Shown here piece after piece: positions 1 to 13,017 of a DNA stretch of 64,000 nt. The notes under the pieces are model-generated. The model did not search any database. It saw only the letters and a program-made list of their open reading frames with translations, and was not told where the DNA came from. Origin of the DNA: Dryas octopetala (Eukaryota > Streptophyta > Magnoliopsida > Rosales > Rosaceae). How positions within the stretch are numbered: position 1 is the stretch's first letter; every line of letters begins with the position of its first letter. A program made the position numbers and the translations under genes. The stretch covers positions 16,595,738 to 16,659,737 of the forward strand of contig OY992833.1 of NCBI GenBank assembly GCA_963921425.1. The letters run 5' to 3'.

Positions 1-1
1 T

Positions 2-247
2 CACACCTTGTCTTTAAGTGGTGTGGAATTCTTGAACAGTGCCAAGAATTTGGATATTGGGTGTTTTACGAATGAAATTATTGAACAGTTCCCAGTACCA
101 TTTTACAGCCTCGAAGATGTGAAAGTTTGCCGAATGGATATATACAGCCTCGACATCCCAGGAATAAGACTGGAGAATCTGGAGGTCTCAAGTTCATTTT
201 ACAACTGCAACAATGGAAGTAGGGTGAACAAAATTACAAGTTTTTAG
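2..247 (+). CDS. 3' end of an F-box/LRR-like protein (partial, cut by window edge)
   Basis: An open frame runs in from the left edge and ends with TAG at 245-247, giving about 82 residues. The text (a 'SLSGVEFLNSAKNL' stretch, then 'PFYSLEDVKV' and 'IPGIRLENLEV') has the alternating Leu/Ile pattern of the leucine-rich-repeat part of plant F-box/FBD proteins. There is no start codon, F-box or complete FBD domain in view, so the gene would begin outside the window. It could equally be a pseudogene fragment, since the sequence just downstream is repeat-like. The family call rests on pattern only. Confidence 0.35.
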   Translation, partial: HTLSLSGVEFLNSAKNLDIGCFTNEIIEQFPVPFYSLEDVKVCRMDIYSLDIPGIRLENLEVSSSFYNCNNGSRVNKITSF

Positions 248-1465
248 ATGGGTAAAATAATGCCATTACTGAGAAATGTTCGTACAGAGCTTTCCTACCC
301 TGAAATTATTTTCAATACATTGTCCATCTGTGGACATTCTCAACACCCCCAAACATTCATAGGGTAGTCAATCTTATTTCCGGATCATCCCAAGTTCAAA
401 ACCTTTCCATTCTCTTTGACTCTATTCAGGTTATTAATCATTACCTATATGTTCTATAAAATTTTGATATGGGTTTGCTGTTCTAGATATGAAATTTTAA
501 TATGGGTTTGATGTTTTGAAATTTCAACTTGGATTTGTTGTTTTAGATCAATTTGAAATTTGATCGTCAACGACAAATTGTCCACAAATGATGGTCGACA
601 CATGTTCGACATATGGTGTTACAACCACTTTAGATGGTGTTGTAGTCAGTTCATCATATTCATTATTTTTTACCTTTTTTTTTTTTACATTTTTGTTAAA
701 ATCAATTTTTTAGTTTTAGATGGTGGCTATAGCACCATGTGTCGACTATTTTTTGTCGACCATTTGTCGTCGACAATCAAATTTTAGATATGAAACAACA
801 AACCCAGGTCGCAATTTCAGAACTGAAACATTAAACCCAAATCGAAATTTCATATCTAGAATAGCAAGCTCAGATCGAAATACTCTTTTGTTTTGTTTTT
901 TTCTTAAAATCATTTTTGTTCTCGATTCTCTGTCAATTCTTCAATGGGTGTTCAATGAATTTGTTGTTGGGTGTTGTAGACAACAGAAGAAGAAGAAAAA
1001 AATGGACAAGAAGAAAGAAAAGGAGAAAGAAGACAACAAAAGAAGGTATTTGGTATTGAGAAATATAAGACAAATGGTATTGGGTGTTCGACCTAACAGG
1101 TGGGTTTGTTGTTCACCCCATGAAATAAAAGACAAATGGTACTGGGTGTTTTCAAATTTCAAAGGTATTGGGTGTTCAAACAGAAGAAGAATAGAAGGAA
1201 AAATAAAAGATATTGGGTGTTCGATGGGAGAGTTGCAGACAACAAAAAAAGAAAAACGAAAAAGAAAAAGGAAAAAGGGAAAGAAAAGAGTGAGAAAGAG
1301 AGAGGGGCATTTTTGTCCGAAAATAGGCCAAAGAGGTATAAATATAAAGTTGGGAAAGAAGGGTTAGAAAAGATAGTTTAGTATTAAAAATGGCTATTAT
1401 ATGAAATTTATCAAGTTCAATCCCCCTCCCCCAACATATTATAAGTGGATGGCCGCACTATGTCA
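248..1465. repeat. Repeat-derived intergenic DNA with a foldback core (arms about 456-606 and 733-884)
   Basis: No gene is seen. The two arms are diverged reverse complements: the left arm has 'GTTCTAGATATGAAATTTT' and 'GATGGTCGACACATG', and the right arm has the inverted counterparts around 735-870. A tip near 640-720 separates them. From about 1070 to 1225 the phrase 'GGTATTGGGTGTTC' recurs several times. This looks like a decayed foldback element. Its outer ends and target duplication could not be placed. Confidence 0.5.
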
Positions 1466-1474
1466 TCATGCTAA

Positions 1475-2771
1475 GAGTAATTTTAATCAATATACCCTTT
1501 TAATACCCCATAAATTATTTTGACCCCTTAGCCCAAAATATAACTTTTATGACCCTTTTGTATTTGAAATGTCAAAAATACTCTTCATATAAAACCTTTT
1601 TTTTACTGTAGTTTTTTCTTTCTTTCTCTTCCCCAACAACCACTACCCCTCCCCTCATTCCCTTCCTTCCTTCCTTCCTCCCTCCCCAACCAACCACTGT
1701 CCCATCGTCGCCGCGCCACTTGCCGTCCCAGCCATCGTTGCCTTCATTCCTCGTCGCTGTAGTAAATCCAGCAGATGCAGCAAACCTAGTAGATCCAACA
1801 AACTCAACAAATGCAACAACAAACCCAGCAGATGCAACAAAAAACCCAACAAAATCTAATAAAAAAACCCACGTCGCCCAGCAATACCCTCTAAATGAGT
1901 TTTTCTCTAAAAAACTCATATCTGGTTGAATTTTTTGTTGCCACATAGTCGAATTTGTGGTCGTCACATCGCTATAGCACATTCCATCGTGTGGCGACCA
2001 CAAATTAAACCATGTGGCAACCACACATTAAACCATGTGGCAACCACACATTCAACCAGATCAAGCTATAGCATATTCCACCATATGGCGACCATAAATT
2101 CGACCATGTGGCAACCAAAAATTTAACCAGATCTGGCTATAGCACATTCCACCATATGGCGACCATAAATTCGACCATGTGGCGACCAAAAATTCAACCA
2201 GATCTGGCTATAGCATATTCCACCATATGGCAACCATAAATTCAACTATGTGGCGACCAAAAATTCAACCAGATCTGAGTTTTCAAATTTTTTTTTGTTT
2301 TCAGATTTGGGTTGGGAGAGAAGATGATGGGTCGCTGGCTAATGCCCATCACCATCCTCCACATTCTCCACCGACATCTCATCTTTGTCTCTCTTTCTTT
2401 GTCTCTCTCTCTCTCTCCCTTTCCCTCTCAACCCATTTAAAGAAAAACTCAAATCTGGGTTTTCGTATTTTATTTTTTTAGATTTGGTTTTAGAGAGAAG
2501 GGGAGAGAGATATAGAGAGGAGATGACGGGCGTTGGCCGGTGATGGAGGTCACTCTCTATGGCTGTTGCAGCTTGCAGGAAGAAGATGGAGGAAACGGCT
2601 GCAACAGTAACTCGTCACATGGTCGTCATGAGGACTATCTGATCGCTACAGTGTATTTGTATAAGAATATTTTGGTCTGAAAAAAAGAAAAAGGTCATAA
2701 AAATTATATTTTGGGTTGGGGATCAAAATAGTTTATGGGCTATTAAAATGGTATATTGATTAAAATTACTT
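1475..2771. mobile_element. Non-autonomous Mutator-like (MULE) element, long terminal inverted repeats
   Basis: The left arm (about 1475-1565) and right arm (about 2685-2771) are near-perfect reverse complements of roughly 85 bp. The sequence TCATGCTAA flanks both ends directly (1466-1474 and 2772-2780), a 9-bp target duplication of the size typical for Mutator-like elements. The inside has a CT-rich stretch, a tandem array and a GC-rich part (2520-2640) but no transposase frame. The short open frames inside are low-complexity and not treated as genes. Confidence 0.85.
1985..2279. repeat. 71-bp tandem repeat array inside the MULE
   Basis: The phrase 'CCAGATCTGGCTATAGCA' or a close variant starts near 2056, 2127, 2198 and 2269, a period of 71 bp. 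Each unit carries one 'CCATATGGCGACCATAAATT' or close variant and one 'CCATGTGGC' segment. The first partial units are more diverged. The array is internal to the element at 1475-2771. Confidence 0.85.
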
Positions 2772-3006
2772 TCATGCTAATGTAACGGTCACACAAATTA
2801 TTCCTTGGTAGAATTAATATTCGGGTTAATTGGTCAAAAAAAAAGAATTAATATTCGGGTTTTTGTCTGGTTTGCGTTATCTGCGTGCGTTGGAGCGAAA
2901 CACATTTGACTTCCATTCCCACAGAACATTCTTTCCCTCCATAAACCCAAAACCCCTCTCCAACGCTCCCTCAGTCCACTGCCCACTCCACCAACCACCA
3001 ACCACC

Positions 3007-6000
3007 ATGCTCACACTCTCCTCTCTCATCCTCCGCCACGCCCGCCACCACAACCGCCACCTCATCAAACCCTTCACCACCACCACTCCACCTCTGACGG
3101 TCCCTCTCTCTCACCCAATCTACCTCATATGGTCCTCCAACACCTCCCTCGGCAAAACCCTAGTCTCCACCGGCCTCGCCGCCGCCTCTCTCCTCTCCCG
3201 CCACCACCACCGCTCCTTCCTCTACCTGAAGCCCGTCCAGACCGGCTTCCCCGCTGACTCCGACTCCCGCTTCGTCTTCTCCAAACTCACCTCCCTCGCC
3301 CTCCGCCGCATCCGCCGCTTCCCCTACCTCTCCCTCCTCACCTCCAACCACGTCCTCAAGGCCTCCTCTTCCGCCGCCGAAGTTCCCGAAAATTACGGCA
3401 ATGGCATGCTTGATTTGGATTGGTGTGAGAAGAGGAGCGTTGTTGGGTTAGATGCTGGCAATGCCGCGCATTCGGAGCTGGTTTGTAAGACAATGTATGC
3501 CTGGGGAGACGCTGTCTCGCCCCACTTGGCTGCCGAGAGGGAGAATGGGGTGGTGGAGGACTCGGCCTTGCTCGAAATGGTGCAGAGGTGTTTGGAAATT
3601 GGGGTTGGGAAGGAGAAAGAGGGCTCTTCTTTTTGTGTGGTTGAGACGGCGGGTGGGGTTGCCAGTCCGGGGCCTTCTGGGTCACTTCAATGTGACTTGT
3701 ACAGGTACTTCTATTTCATAGTTTGGTTATATATGTGTTGAGTAGCCTTGTCATTGCTATTATTAGTCAACCCAATCCTAGATGTGAGAAATTACTATAT
3801 GTGAACAGGCCTTTTCGTTTGCCTGCAATTCTTGTTGGAGATGGACGGTTGGGTGGTATTTCCGGAACCATTTCAGCTTATGAAAGTTTGAAACTTCGAG
3901 GTTATGATGTCGTTGCTGTTGTTATTGAGGATCATGGCCTTGTAAATGAGGTTCCTTTAGCATCATATCTTCGAAACAGGTAATTGTGATTACTCTTATT
4001 AATAATGATTACTATAAACTCTAAGAAAATGTATATGCAGACAGCAATATGTAAACAATGGTCATGTATTTTGATTTCACTCCCTTTGGCCTGATATTTT
4101 AATTTTTCTTCTGTTGTCTGTCATGTTTAACATCTATATATGTTTTTTTAGTGTTCCAGTGCTTACGCTGCCACCTATTCCACAAGACTTGTCAGATGAC
4201 CTTATGGAATGGTTTGATGATGCTCAAAATGTATTTGATTCACTGATGGAAGTAATGCTATCAGCTTACTCCAAACGAATCAAGAGATTGCATGACATGC
4301 CGAAGAGGGCAGTGGATGTTTTTTGGTGGCCATTTACCCAGCACACATTTGTACCAGAAGGACATGTTACAGTGATTGATTCACGCTGTGGTGAAAACTT
4401 TTCAGTCTTCAAGGTTTGTATCACAGAATATGTTGCTTCACTAATATTATGGTGCCACCTCCCACTTTGAACTTTATTTTTGCTTCTATGTGAATAAACC
4501 AACTTCCCACCCTCGTTCGAGGTGATAATTAGTCTGTTATTGTTTCTGTAACATGCCTAGCTAATAACTTTTCTTTGTTTGATTTTAGGGTCAGAATGAT
4601 GATGATGTCATAACTCAACAATTTGACGCATGTGCAAGTTGGTGGACTCAAGGACCTGATGCTACTTTACAGGTCATCTTTATGATTATCTTTTATTAAA
4701 TATTGGTAATTTTTCTTTGTCAACAAATGTTGGTAATTATATTTGATTTCAATCTAGTTGATTGATGGCCAGATCTTACATATTTCACATCCATAATGCT
4801 TCTTTATATCTTTATATTATACAAGAACCTTGATCATATCATTCCTGGAATATATTTTTATGGTCTCATGTATGTTTTGTATCATAATGTTGTCCATTTG
4901 CAACATAGTTTATTCATGCATTCTGTTTATGGTTAGTCAATTCAAAATGTATGAGCATGCTTATAGACTTCTCAATTCATAAGAAAGCATGGAGTTGGAT
5001 CATTGGAAGGGGTGCGGTACCCTCTCATTGAGAACAAAGTTTGTTTCTAATATTAGTTTTTGGCTATCTTATGGACGGCCAAGATAAAGATTATTCCCCT
5101 AGTTTTCACCTTTCGATCTTTCTTGGATTCTTTAGTCTCTGTGTTTTTAGTTTTGGAAAGTATATTGCTTGTCTGCAAAGGTTTTGCCCCATTGGTGTCA
5201 TCAATAAATGATTTTTTTAGTTTCAAAATGGCAAAAAAAAAGGAATGTCTAAAGTTTTTTAATGTGATTTTTGACTAGGTGGTTTCAGACTGAGCTTGCG
5301 AGGGATATAGGTTATGCTGCTGCAAGATTTGGGCATGTGATGTTTCCTGAGAATGTTTATGAGCCAGCCTTAGAATGTGCAGAACTTTTGCTTGAAGGTG
5401 TTGGAAAAGGTTGGTTTCTGTATATTCTTTTACCTTTTAGTTTTTTTTTTTCTTGGATGTTACTATCTTTGGTTTGAAAACACACTTCATTAGTTATAGT
5501 TTTGCAATGCTTTATCTTGTTGCTAATGAATCTGTTATTTGAGTATGTGACTCCCTCTTTGATGCCAAAAGCCCAAAGGTATATCTATGGTACAGATAGA
5601 ATCCAAAGGGTAGTGATTTATTACAAAATATTTTAAATTTTTCATCCATATTCTAACATTTTCCCTTGGGTATTTTCCCATCTGCTTATATTTGGTTGGT
5701 GTCAATTTATATGGATAGGATTTCTCTATGTGCAGGTTGGGCTTCTCGAATATATTTTTCGGATAATGGATCTACAGCAATTGAGATTGCATTGAAGATG
5801 GCATTCCGTAAATTCTCGTATGATCATGGAATCCTTTTGGATCATCTCAAGGACAACTCAACTGAGAGATATCCTGAGCTTGTGGTGGGTCTGATTAGTT
5901 CTTCATCACCATTAATTTAGTATCATATTGGTTTGATTTAACAAGCTAAAACTGCATCTTTTCTAATAACCATAGTCTTTTGAACAAGTAAATTTCTAGA

Positions 6001-9000
6001 ACCTAATTTCTGACCTGATAAAAGCTCTGCTCCCTGAAACCAATAACACAAAAATTTCTGTTGCTTAAATTATTCCTAAGCTTCTCTGCCCATTGTTATA
6101 CCTTTTCTTGGTCCTTCATAAACTAATAACCCATTCAGCAAGTTGTAAAATTACAAACTCTAATTCCAGCTTTACATACATGCAGTTTTCATGGATAGTG
6201 AAGTTTAATACTGAATGAGTATCAGTTATATTCTTATTGGACAATATAATTTATCTCCATAATTCTTTTTTTTTTTTTTTAAATGAGTGAACTTACAAAG
6301 TACACACATCCAGAAATTTTCTGACTGATGCTTGATGTGGGCACCAGCCTATACGTCCAGCATCAACTAATCAGTCTTTTAGGTGCTTGTTTGGTTTAGC
6401 ATAGATTGTGGTACATGTGCAATGACTTGGATCAACTGATGCACAACTAAATTGTCATGAGCAAATGAAATTTTGTTGGCAAATATCTATTCAGTTAAGT
6501 GACTTAGGAGTAAGACTTCTAATATATCCATTTTGCCTAGTGTTCAATCGATCAATTAAAGTTTGTTGTGGAAGAGTAATAAAGTCTTCCAACTTTGGAT
6601 ATATAACTTTGACACCGTATTTTGAAGTTGCAATCATTGTTTTACAATATTCAGAATATTTGAGATGACAAACGATACTGAGAGCACACACTATTTTGGC
6701 AAGTTTATGCTAATTTACTAATTTAGTATCTTCAGCATCATCACATGAATATCTGCTTTTAATTTGGCACCCTATGGATTCAATCATTAGAATGATATAA
6801 ATTCAGCGCTATTGCTTCTCGTGTTTCACTTGTACATGTTTGTCTAGTACTAAATAGTCAATGTAAGGCAAACAGGCAAAGGATTATTTACTTTAGCTTA
6901 ACTAACCTTTCTAGCTACTGTTTTTTCTATAATGAATTTCATTATCGTTGTTTTTTTTTTTTTTTGGGGCGGTGGTCAATTTTGTATTGTTGGACTGTGT
7001 AGGTTACCTTTGGATTGGCTTGTCTATTGTAATAATCCATTAATAATGTAATTTAGAAGCTATGGCAAAATTTTTCTTCAATTCTGGTGACGTAGGGTTT
7101 GAATATTGCAGGTCCTAGCTCTTAGAGGATCTTATCATGGTGATACTTTGGGTGCTATGGAAGCACAAGCACCATCATCTTATACAGGCTTCCTCCAACA
7201 ACCATGGTATGAATATTCTGTCACGAATAGCATAGGTTATAAAAATTCCAAATCTGTATATTTTTGTCTCAACTTTTGGAGTTATTCAGAGACCAATAAT
7301 ATCATAGCTCCTATGTTATCATAATTCTTCAGATTGAATATATGCTGGCTGATGATGGCATAGATAGGAGTTGATAGACTATTTGCTTTAAAGTGGGGTG
7401 CAGTCGCTGACTATAGACTTTTTTTTTCTTGGCTATCAAGTTTCGATAACTTTTCACTTGACAAAGCTTCCTCTTATACGATCTTTTATGTTTATGTTTG
7501 TTTTCATCTTTTCAATTACTTTGTACGGAAAACATTAATGTTTAAATACTTTTTACCTACCAAATATATGTGCGCGCATGCACACCACACACTGAAAATC
7601 ACTTATTTGGTGATCTCAACTCTCTCATTATTTCTCTTGCAAGACTTGTAAATATAATGTGTGTAACTCTATAATATATAAAGAATCAGACATTGATGCA
7701 ATTAGAACTGCATGTAGTTCACTACCTGAAGGGTTGCATTTATCATTTATATCTTGATTCCGGAAACTTATCTATGAATCGAAGTAGCTAGTTGCAATAG
7801 AGGAGAAGCTATTTTGTAGCTTTTGTCATTGAACCTAGTTAAGATTTATAAATTTTAACTGCAGGTATAATGGAAGAGGTTTTTTTCTTGATCCTCCTAC
7901 AGTCTTTTTGTGCAACACTATGTGGAACCTTTCTTTACCTGAAGGGTTGCATTCTGAGAGTTTAAATCTTAAAAATATGAGTAAGTGACCTTTTTTATTT
8001 TATTTTTTTATCCCAGTTAACCTATTTTATATTTACCTTTTACTTAGGTACCATTTTCTTATATTGGCACTTTTACAGGCTTTTGTTCTCGTGATAATGT
8101 CTTAGACAAGAGCAGGGACAAGTCAGATCTTGCTGGAATTTATTCCTCGTATATATCACAACAATTATCAAATTTTCCTGAATCAAAAGGGTTCATTGGA
8201 GCATTGATTATTGAACCAGGCAAGATTATTCATATCTGTAATTTTTTTTCCTATATCTGGTTGTATCGGGTAAAATACTGTTTTTGTTTTTTATTCTTTT
8301 ATCAATCAGGTAACATTTTTAATGATTTACTCGACACCTAACATGAAAAATAGCTAATGATGAGTTCCCATGCTTGACCTCCATCTTCTTTTTTTTTTTT
8401 TTTTCTAATAGGAAAAAAAAAAAAAATTTAATATGAGGAGAATTGTACAATACAGTGGATAAGATCCCCACTAAGCTTAAAATTCTGAAACTTACAGCAA
8501 ATATACATATCAGGTACATATCAGATTCAGTGGTTACACCAAACAGTAGAATTAATATAGGCAGCCACATTCCAATCTAAAAGTAATGCAGAAAAAAGAT
8601 TTCCCAAAACGCTGAAGAAGCTGAATCCCATCACGATGCCCAAAAACGAACCCTCTCCATCAGGTGGTCCAATTCCTCCCCTTTGCTCCCTCAAATATTC
8701 TTCTATTCCTCTCCATCCAAATTACCCAAAAAAACAGCCATCACTACACATCTCCCCAGCACTGAACCCCTTTTCCTCCCACTAAAAAACTTGTGCACCT
8801 GCTTGTTTTAATATGCTGGATTGTGAGCTTCTGGCCCTTCTAGGCCAACACTTATTTTCATCTTTAGGATGTCTTACATTTGAAGTCCTTTTAATGGACT
8901 TTCTGCTAGTCTATAGACTGTGTATGTGTTTGGCATTTGTTGGTCTAATTAGGCTGACATTTATGACGCAATTTTTCTTTGGATAATTAGAGGTTATGTG

Positions 9001-11048
9001 ACCTCAGTTTTCCTTATGTCTTTCCCTTCCGTGTGTATTTAACAATTTCGTCATTCTTCATTTGGAATTTTTATGTAGTTATACAAGCTGCTGGAGGAAT
9101 GCATATGGTTGATCCACTTTTCCAGCGGGTTCTTGTTAATGTGTGCCGGGCTAAAAAAATTCCCATTATCTTTGATGAGGTTTTCACTGGTTTCTGGCGT
9201 CTAGGAACAGAGGTTGGTTTCCCTTGGTTGCATTTCATTCTCTCCTTTAATATTTTTCAAATACGTTTTTATCTTAATTGATTGGGAATTTACCATGCTG
9301 TTACAGTCTGCCGCAGAACTTCTATGTTGTTTTCCTGACATAGCCTGCTTTGGGAAGCTGATGACTGGTGGGACTGTACCCTTGGCTGCTACATTGGCTA
9401 CAAATGCTGTATTTGACTCATTTATTGGAAACTCAAAGGTAATTTATTGTGGTGGGTTGACTTGCAAGAATAACACATTATTTTGGCACTTGATTCGATT
9501 GTACATTTTTCTGCGACATTTGTTTCTGTTATATCTCTCTTAGCATTATGCACTCTAAACTCAAATTATGGATAAACAGATTGATATGGGCTGGTATTGC
9601 AATGTTCTTAAAGGGAGTTGGCTTTTATGTGTCAAATTTAATATTTTTTGACATGCATTTCTTGGTATTATTCATCTATACATTAAGAAGTACTTACTTC
9701 ATTGGTGTTAATTTTATAGCTAAAGGCCCTTCTGCACGGACACTCATATTCTGCACATGCTATCGGGTGCACAGCAGCTGCTAAATCCATAAGATGGTTT
9801 AAGGATTCTCAGAGAAATCCTAATATCACTTCCAAACGAAGCTTGCTTAGGGAGGTATGTGAATTATCATTTGCTTTTTTGTGTCTCATTTGTATGACAC
9901 AACATACAAATCCACTACCTTTATATTATAAGTGATCATTTTTGTCTTATATAATTTAAATATCTGTGAGGGTGTAATTACCAGGCATAATTTAATAACT
10001 TTTAAGAATTGAAAAAGGGGCAATTTAATGTGTTTTCATGCCTAGCTTTAAATCATTGTGATCATTAATTGATCCATATTTTAACATGGTATTGGAGTCT
10101 AAAATAGTTCACTGCTGAAACCTTTTGATATTAAATTTTACTAGAGCCTGCTGAGTGCTGTCCTTACAATGTCATTGTGGTTTTTCTTTTTTGCCTTAAT
10201 GGTATCATGCTCAAATGGTTGCAGTTATGGGATGACAAACTAGTGTACCAGATCTCGTCACATCCTGCAATTCGAAGAGTGGTTGTGATGGGAACACTTT
10301 GTGCTCTAGAGCTCCTAGTAGAAGACCACAATGCTGGGTATGGTCTCATTACTTTGCGTTACTTTTGTATCTTATGTGGTGGCTGTGCATACTTTTAGAT
10401 ATTATTGTACATGTTTGACCCTTGAAAAATTACAAGTTGAAATATGATGCACATCTTAGTGACTCCACATCGTCCTATACAATACGATATGAGCAGCGCG
10501 ATGATGCCAGCGATTGTTTTGAGTATTTGACAATTGGTCCACAAATTGACTAGTAACATCATTGGCCAGAGGTCACCAACTCAATTGTCAGGCCAACCAT
10601 TTGGATCATGACATCTTATTATGTCTTTTAATATTGTTCTCAAAATTAAAATACAAGTTTTTATACGGGTGTATTATAATGTATCACTTGTTGACAAGAT
10701 AAGGAGGTGCTTGCATACTTTCATAGATTAGAAACAAATTTGTATTCTTAGTTTCTTACCGCTTTGATTATGCTGTGTTATCATAGACAGTAACTTTTTT
10801 GACAAAACGTTTGAAATGCTGTTAACCCTCATTTGAAATGTTTTGTTATATGGTTTATGAATAGGTATGGGTCATTGTATGCAAGCTCTCTTGTGAAGCA
10901 GCTCCGTGAAGACGGTGTTTACATGAGGCCTCTAGGACATGTCATATATCTCATGTGCGGACCCTGCACATCTCCTCAGGTCTGCAGCCAAGCGCTCACT
11001 AAGGTTTACAGAAGACTTGACAGAATTAGCCAATCTCAAAAGAATTAA
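3007..11048 (+). CDS. BIO3-BIO1: Bifunctional dethiobiotin synthetase / 7,8-diaminopelargonic acid aminotransferase (14 exons)
   Basis: Exons: 3007-3704, 3809-3979, 4152-4413, 4589-4672, 5289-5409, 5736-5884, 7112-7206, 7865-7980, 8079-8219, 9079-9212, 9307-9438, 9720-9854, 10225-10337, 10865-11048. They join in frame to 844 aa, close to Arabidopsis BIO3-BIO1 (about 833). The N-terminal half is the BioD-like synthetase: P-loop SSNTSLGKT at 43-51, KPVQTG at 75-80, ETAGG before the end of exon 1. The C-terminal half is a class-III, PLP-dependent BioA-like aminotransferase: GSYHGDTLG, the PLP-binding FDEVFTGFWRLG with Asp645, and the Schiff-base Lys674 in CFGKLMTGG. The two enzymes perform consecutive biotin steps, in mitochondria in Arabidopsis. 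The first 35 residues are rich in Arg, His, Ser and Thr with few acids, which fits a targeting peptide. Exon 1 is unusually C-rich. All introns are GT-AG except intron 9 (GC-AG). Confidence 0.96.
8391..8790 (-). mobile_element. 5'-truncated LINE (L1-type) 3' end in intron 9 of BIO3-BIO1
   Basis: Read on the minus strand, a frame near 8670-8730 gives WLFFWVIWMERNRRIFEG, the motif found at the C-terminal end of plant L1 reverse-transcriptase proteins. It then breaks with a stop and frameshift. The fragment ends at a poly-T run on the + strand (about 8391-8405), which is the A tail of a minus-strand LINE copy. No clear target duplication was found. It lies wholly inside the intron with the GC donor. 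Confidence 0.65.
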
Positions 11049-12519
11049 AATATCTGCAACTATGAATTCAATGGCTTTTAGATATTTAGGAAAAAATAAT
11101 GACTTCCCTAACCTCCTTAAGAATAAGAGGATGATGGAGGGAAGGTGACAGTTCATTTTTTTTTTTCCCTAATTAGGTATTTACGAAAAAACAAAGGACA
11201 GTCGACGAATTTCATCCATTCGTTTTATTGTATTTCTTAAATACAAGAATAAACACGGATCTGCTAAAGATGTTGATTGATCGGCATGGGCCTTTACAGT
11301 TGTTTTTTTTTTTTTTTTTGCTGCTTTCTAACTCATTCAAGATGGTGTTAATTAATGTGGGGTGTAAAATTGGAAAAATTAGTGAGTGTAACCGGTAAAC
11401 CAACACGTAGTGTAACTAATTTAATAACATTCACTCATATTATTAGTCACACAGTATAATTTTTTAAAAAATTGATGTTTTAGAATTAAATTCTAAACCA
11501 TAAGCGATCAATGTGTGTTAATTTATACGATCTTAAATTTTTTCATAGTTTTACCTTGTCAATTGACTAATCCATCGGTTATATGCTTCACAATCTCAGC
11601 ACTATAAGTTTTTATGGCTGATTTAGTATTAAAATCCAATCACATGATGATACATATGATTTTATATTTTATCACATAATAATTTCTTTAATTTCAAGAC
11701 ATAATTTATTTTTTGAGAATTGAGATACCAAGTCAACTCATATCCCTTTTATAATTAAGTTTTTCTCAATTTTGAAACATAATCGGATTCCAAGAATAAA
11801 GTGTAATTCTACATAATTTTTTTCCAATTTGATGAAAAATGTAAGATGTGTGCTAAACTATTTGGAATAAGAGATGAAATGATATCATGTGAGCATTTCT
11901 TGTTCTAAATAAATTATTTTATATGTTAGTTAATAATGTGAGGATATAATGAAAAAAAAATTAAAAATTAAATTTCTCCAAAATAAAGAATTAGAATACT
12001 ACTCCTTACTTAAGAATCAAATTCCTCTCAAATAAGGAATTGAATTCCTGATATTATATGGATCTCACTTGTGTTTTTATTCTCATATAATTAGTAAATA
12101 CATAAGTAATCTATAATCGGAATTCAACTCTTTATTTTGAAAGAATTAAATTTCGATTACAGATTAATAAATATACCACGAGAAGATTCAATCGAAATGA
12201 ATTTTTAGATATAAACCCTGTAAATATGAATTGCGTGAAAGTAGGGGCTGGGTCTCTTTCACTTTTTGTGATGTATCACCGACGGGACAAAAGAAAATGT
12301 TTTCATTGTCCAGTTTCCCAACCCCTCTTTCCGTGCTTCCACGGCTCCACTTTCAGCTCTTAGTCCCACATACTAGTATATTCTCCAATGATTGGAGCGT
12401 GCATATGTAATTTACAGAAAGGGTTGTGCCTTTTGCTGTTAATTATGCATATTATAATATTAAAGTGAAAATATATTGTATTACATACCGAGTCAATTAA
12501 TTAAAAAATATCCACTACA
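11049..12519. other. Intergenic: 3' flank of BIO3-BIO1, no gene seen
   Basis: This stretch is AT-rich, with a 16-17 bp T run near 11305. Nothing in either strand looks like a conserved coding segment. The first few hundred bases presumably hold the 3' UTR of BIO3-BIO1; no single polyadenylation signal stands out. Confidence 0.6.
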
Positions 12520-12528
12520 TTTTAGATA

Positions 12529-13017
12529 GGTTTATTTACACTATTGCCCCCTGTAAGATACACTTTTTTTCACTTTGCCCCCTGAAACTTAAATCCTCTC
12601 AGTTTGCCACCTGAACTTCACAAAGTTATTGCAAAAGACCCTATGCCGTTAACTCTGTCAATTTTTCCGTTAAAATAGCTGACGTGGCACCTATATGGCA
12701 TGAGTGAGACCCTTTTTTAGTTATGTAAAATCCATGTGGACAAAAAAAATAATTTTTAAACTAAAAAATAAAAAGATCCATGTCAATTTTTTATAATTTT
12801 GTTTGTCTACATAGATCTTACATAACTAAAAAAAAGTCTCACTCATGCCATATAGGTGTCATGTCAGCTATTTTAACGGAAAAATTGACAGAGTTGACTG
12901 CATAGGGTCTTTTGCAACAACTTTGTAAAGTTCAGGTGGCAAACTGAGAGGATTTAAGTTTCAGGGGGCAAAGTGAAAAAAAGTGTATCTTACAGGGGGC
13001 AATGATGTGAATAAGCC
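12529..13017. mobile_element. Foldback MULE-type MITE (489 bp)
   Basis: The whole element is a near-perfect inverted repeat: the left arm (12529-12760) reads back in the right arm (about 12790-13017), with a short AT-rich loop. It is flanked by TTTTAGATA at 12520-12528 and 13018-13026, a perfect 9-bp target duplication. There is no coding capacity. A transcript would form a hairpin of more than 200 bp. Confidence 0.9.

Noticed and set aside
720-1381. Open frames of 215 and 81 codons rich in Lys/Arg
   Set aside because: They run through A/G-rich repeat DNA with no family resemblance and no splice or promoter context.
1572-2481. Several open frames inside the first MULE
   Set aside because: They reflect the tandem array and low-complexity CT/GC stretches; no transposase motif.
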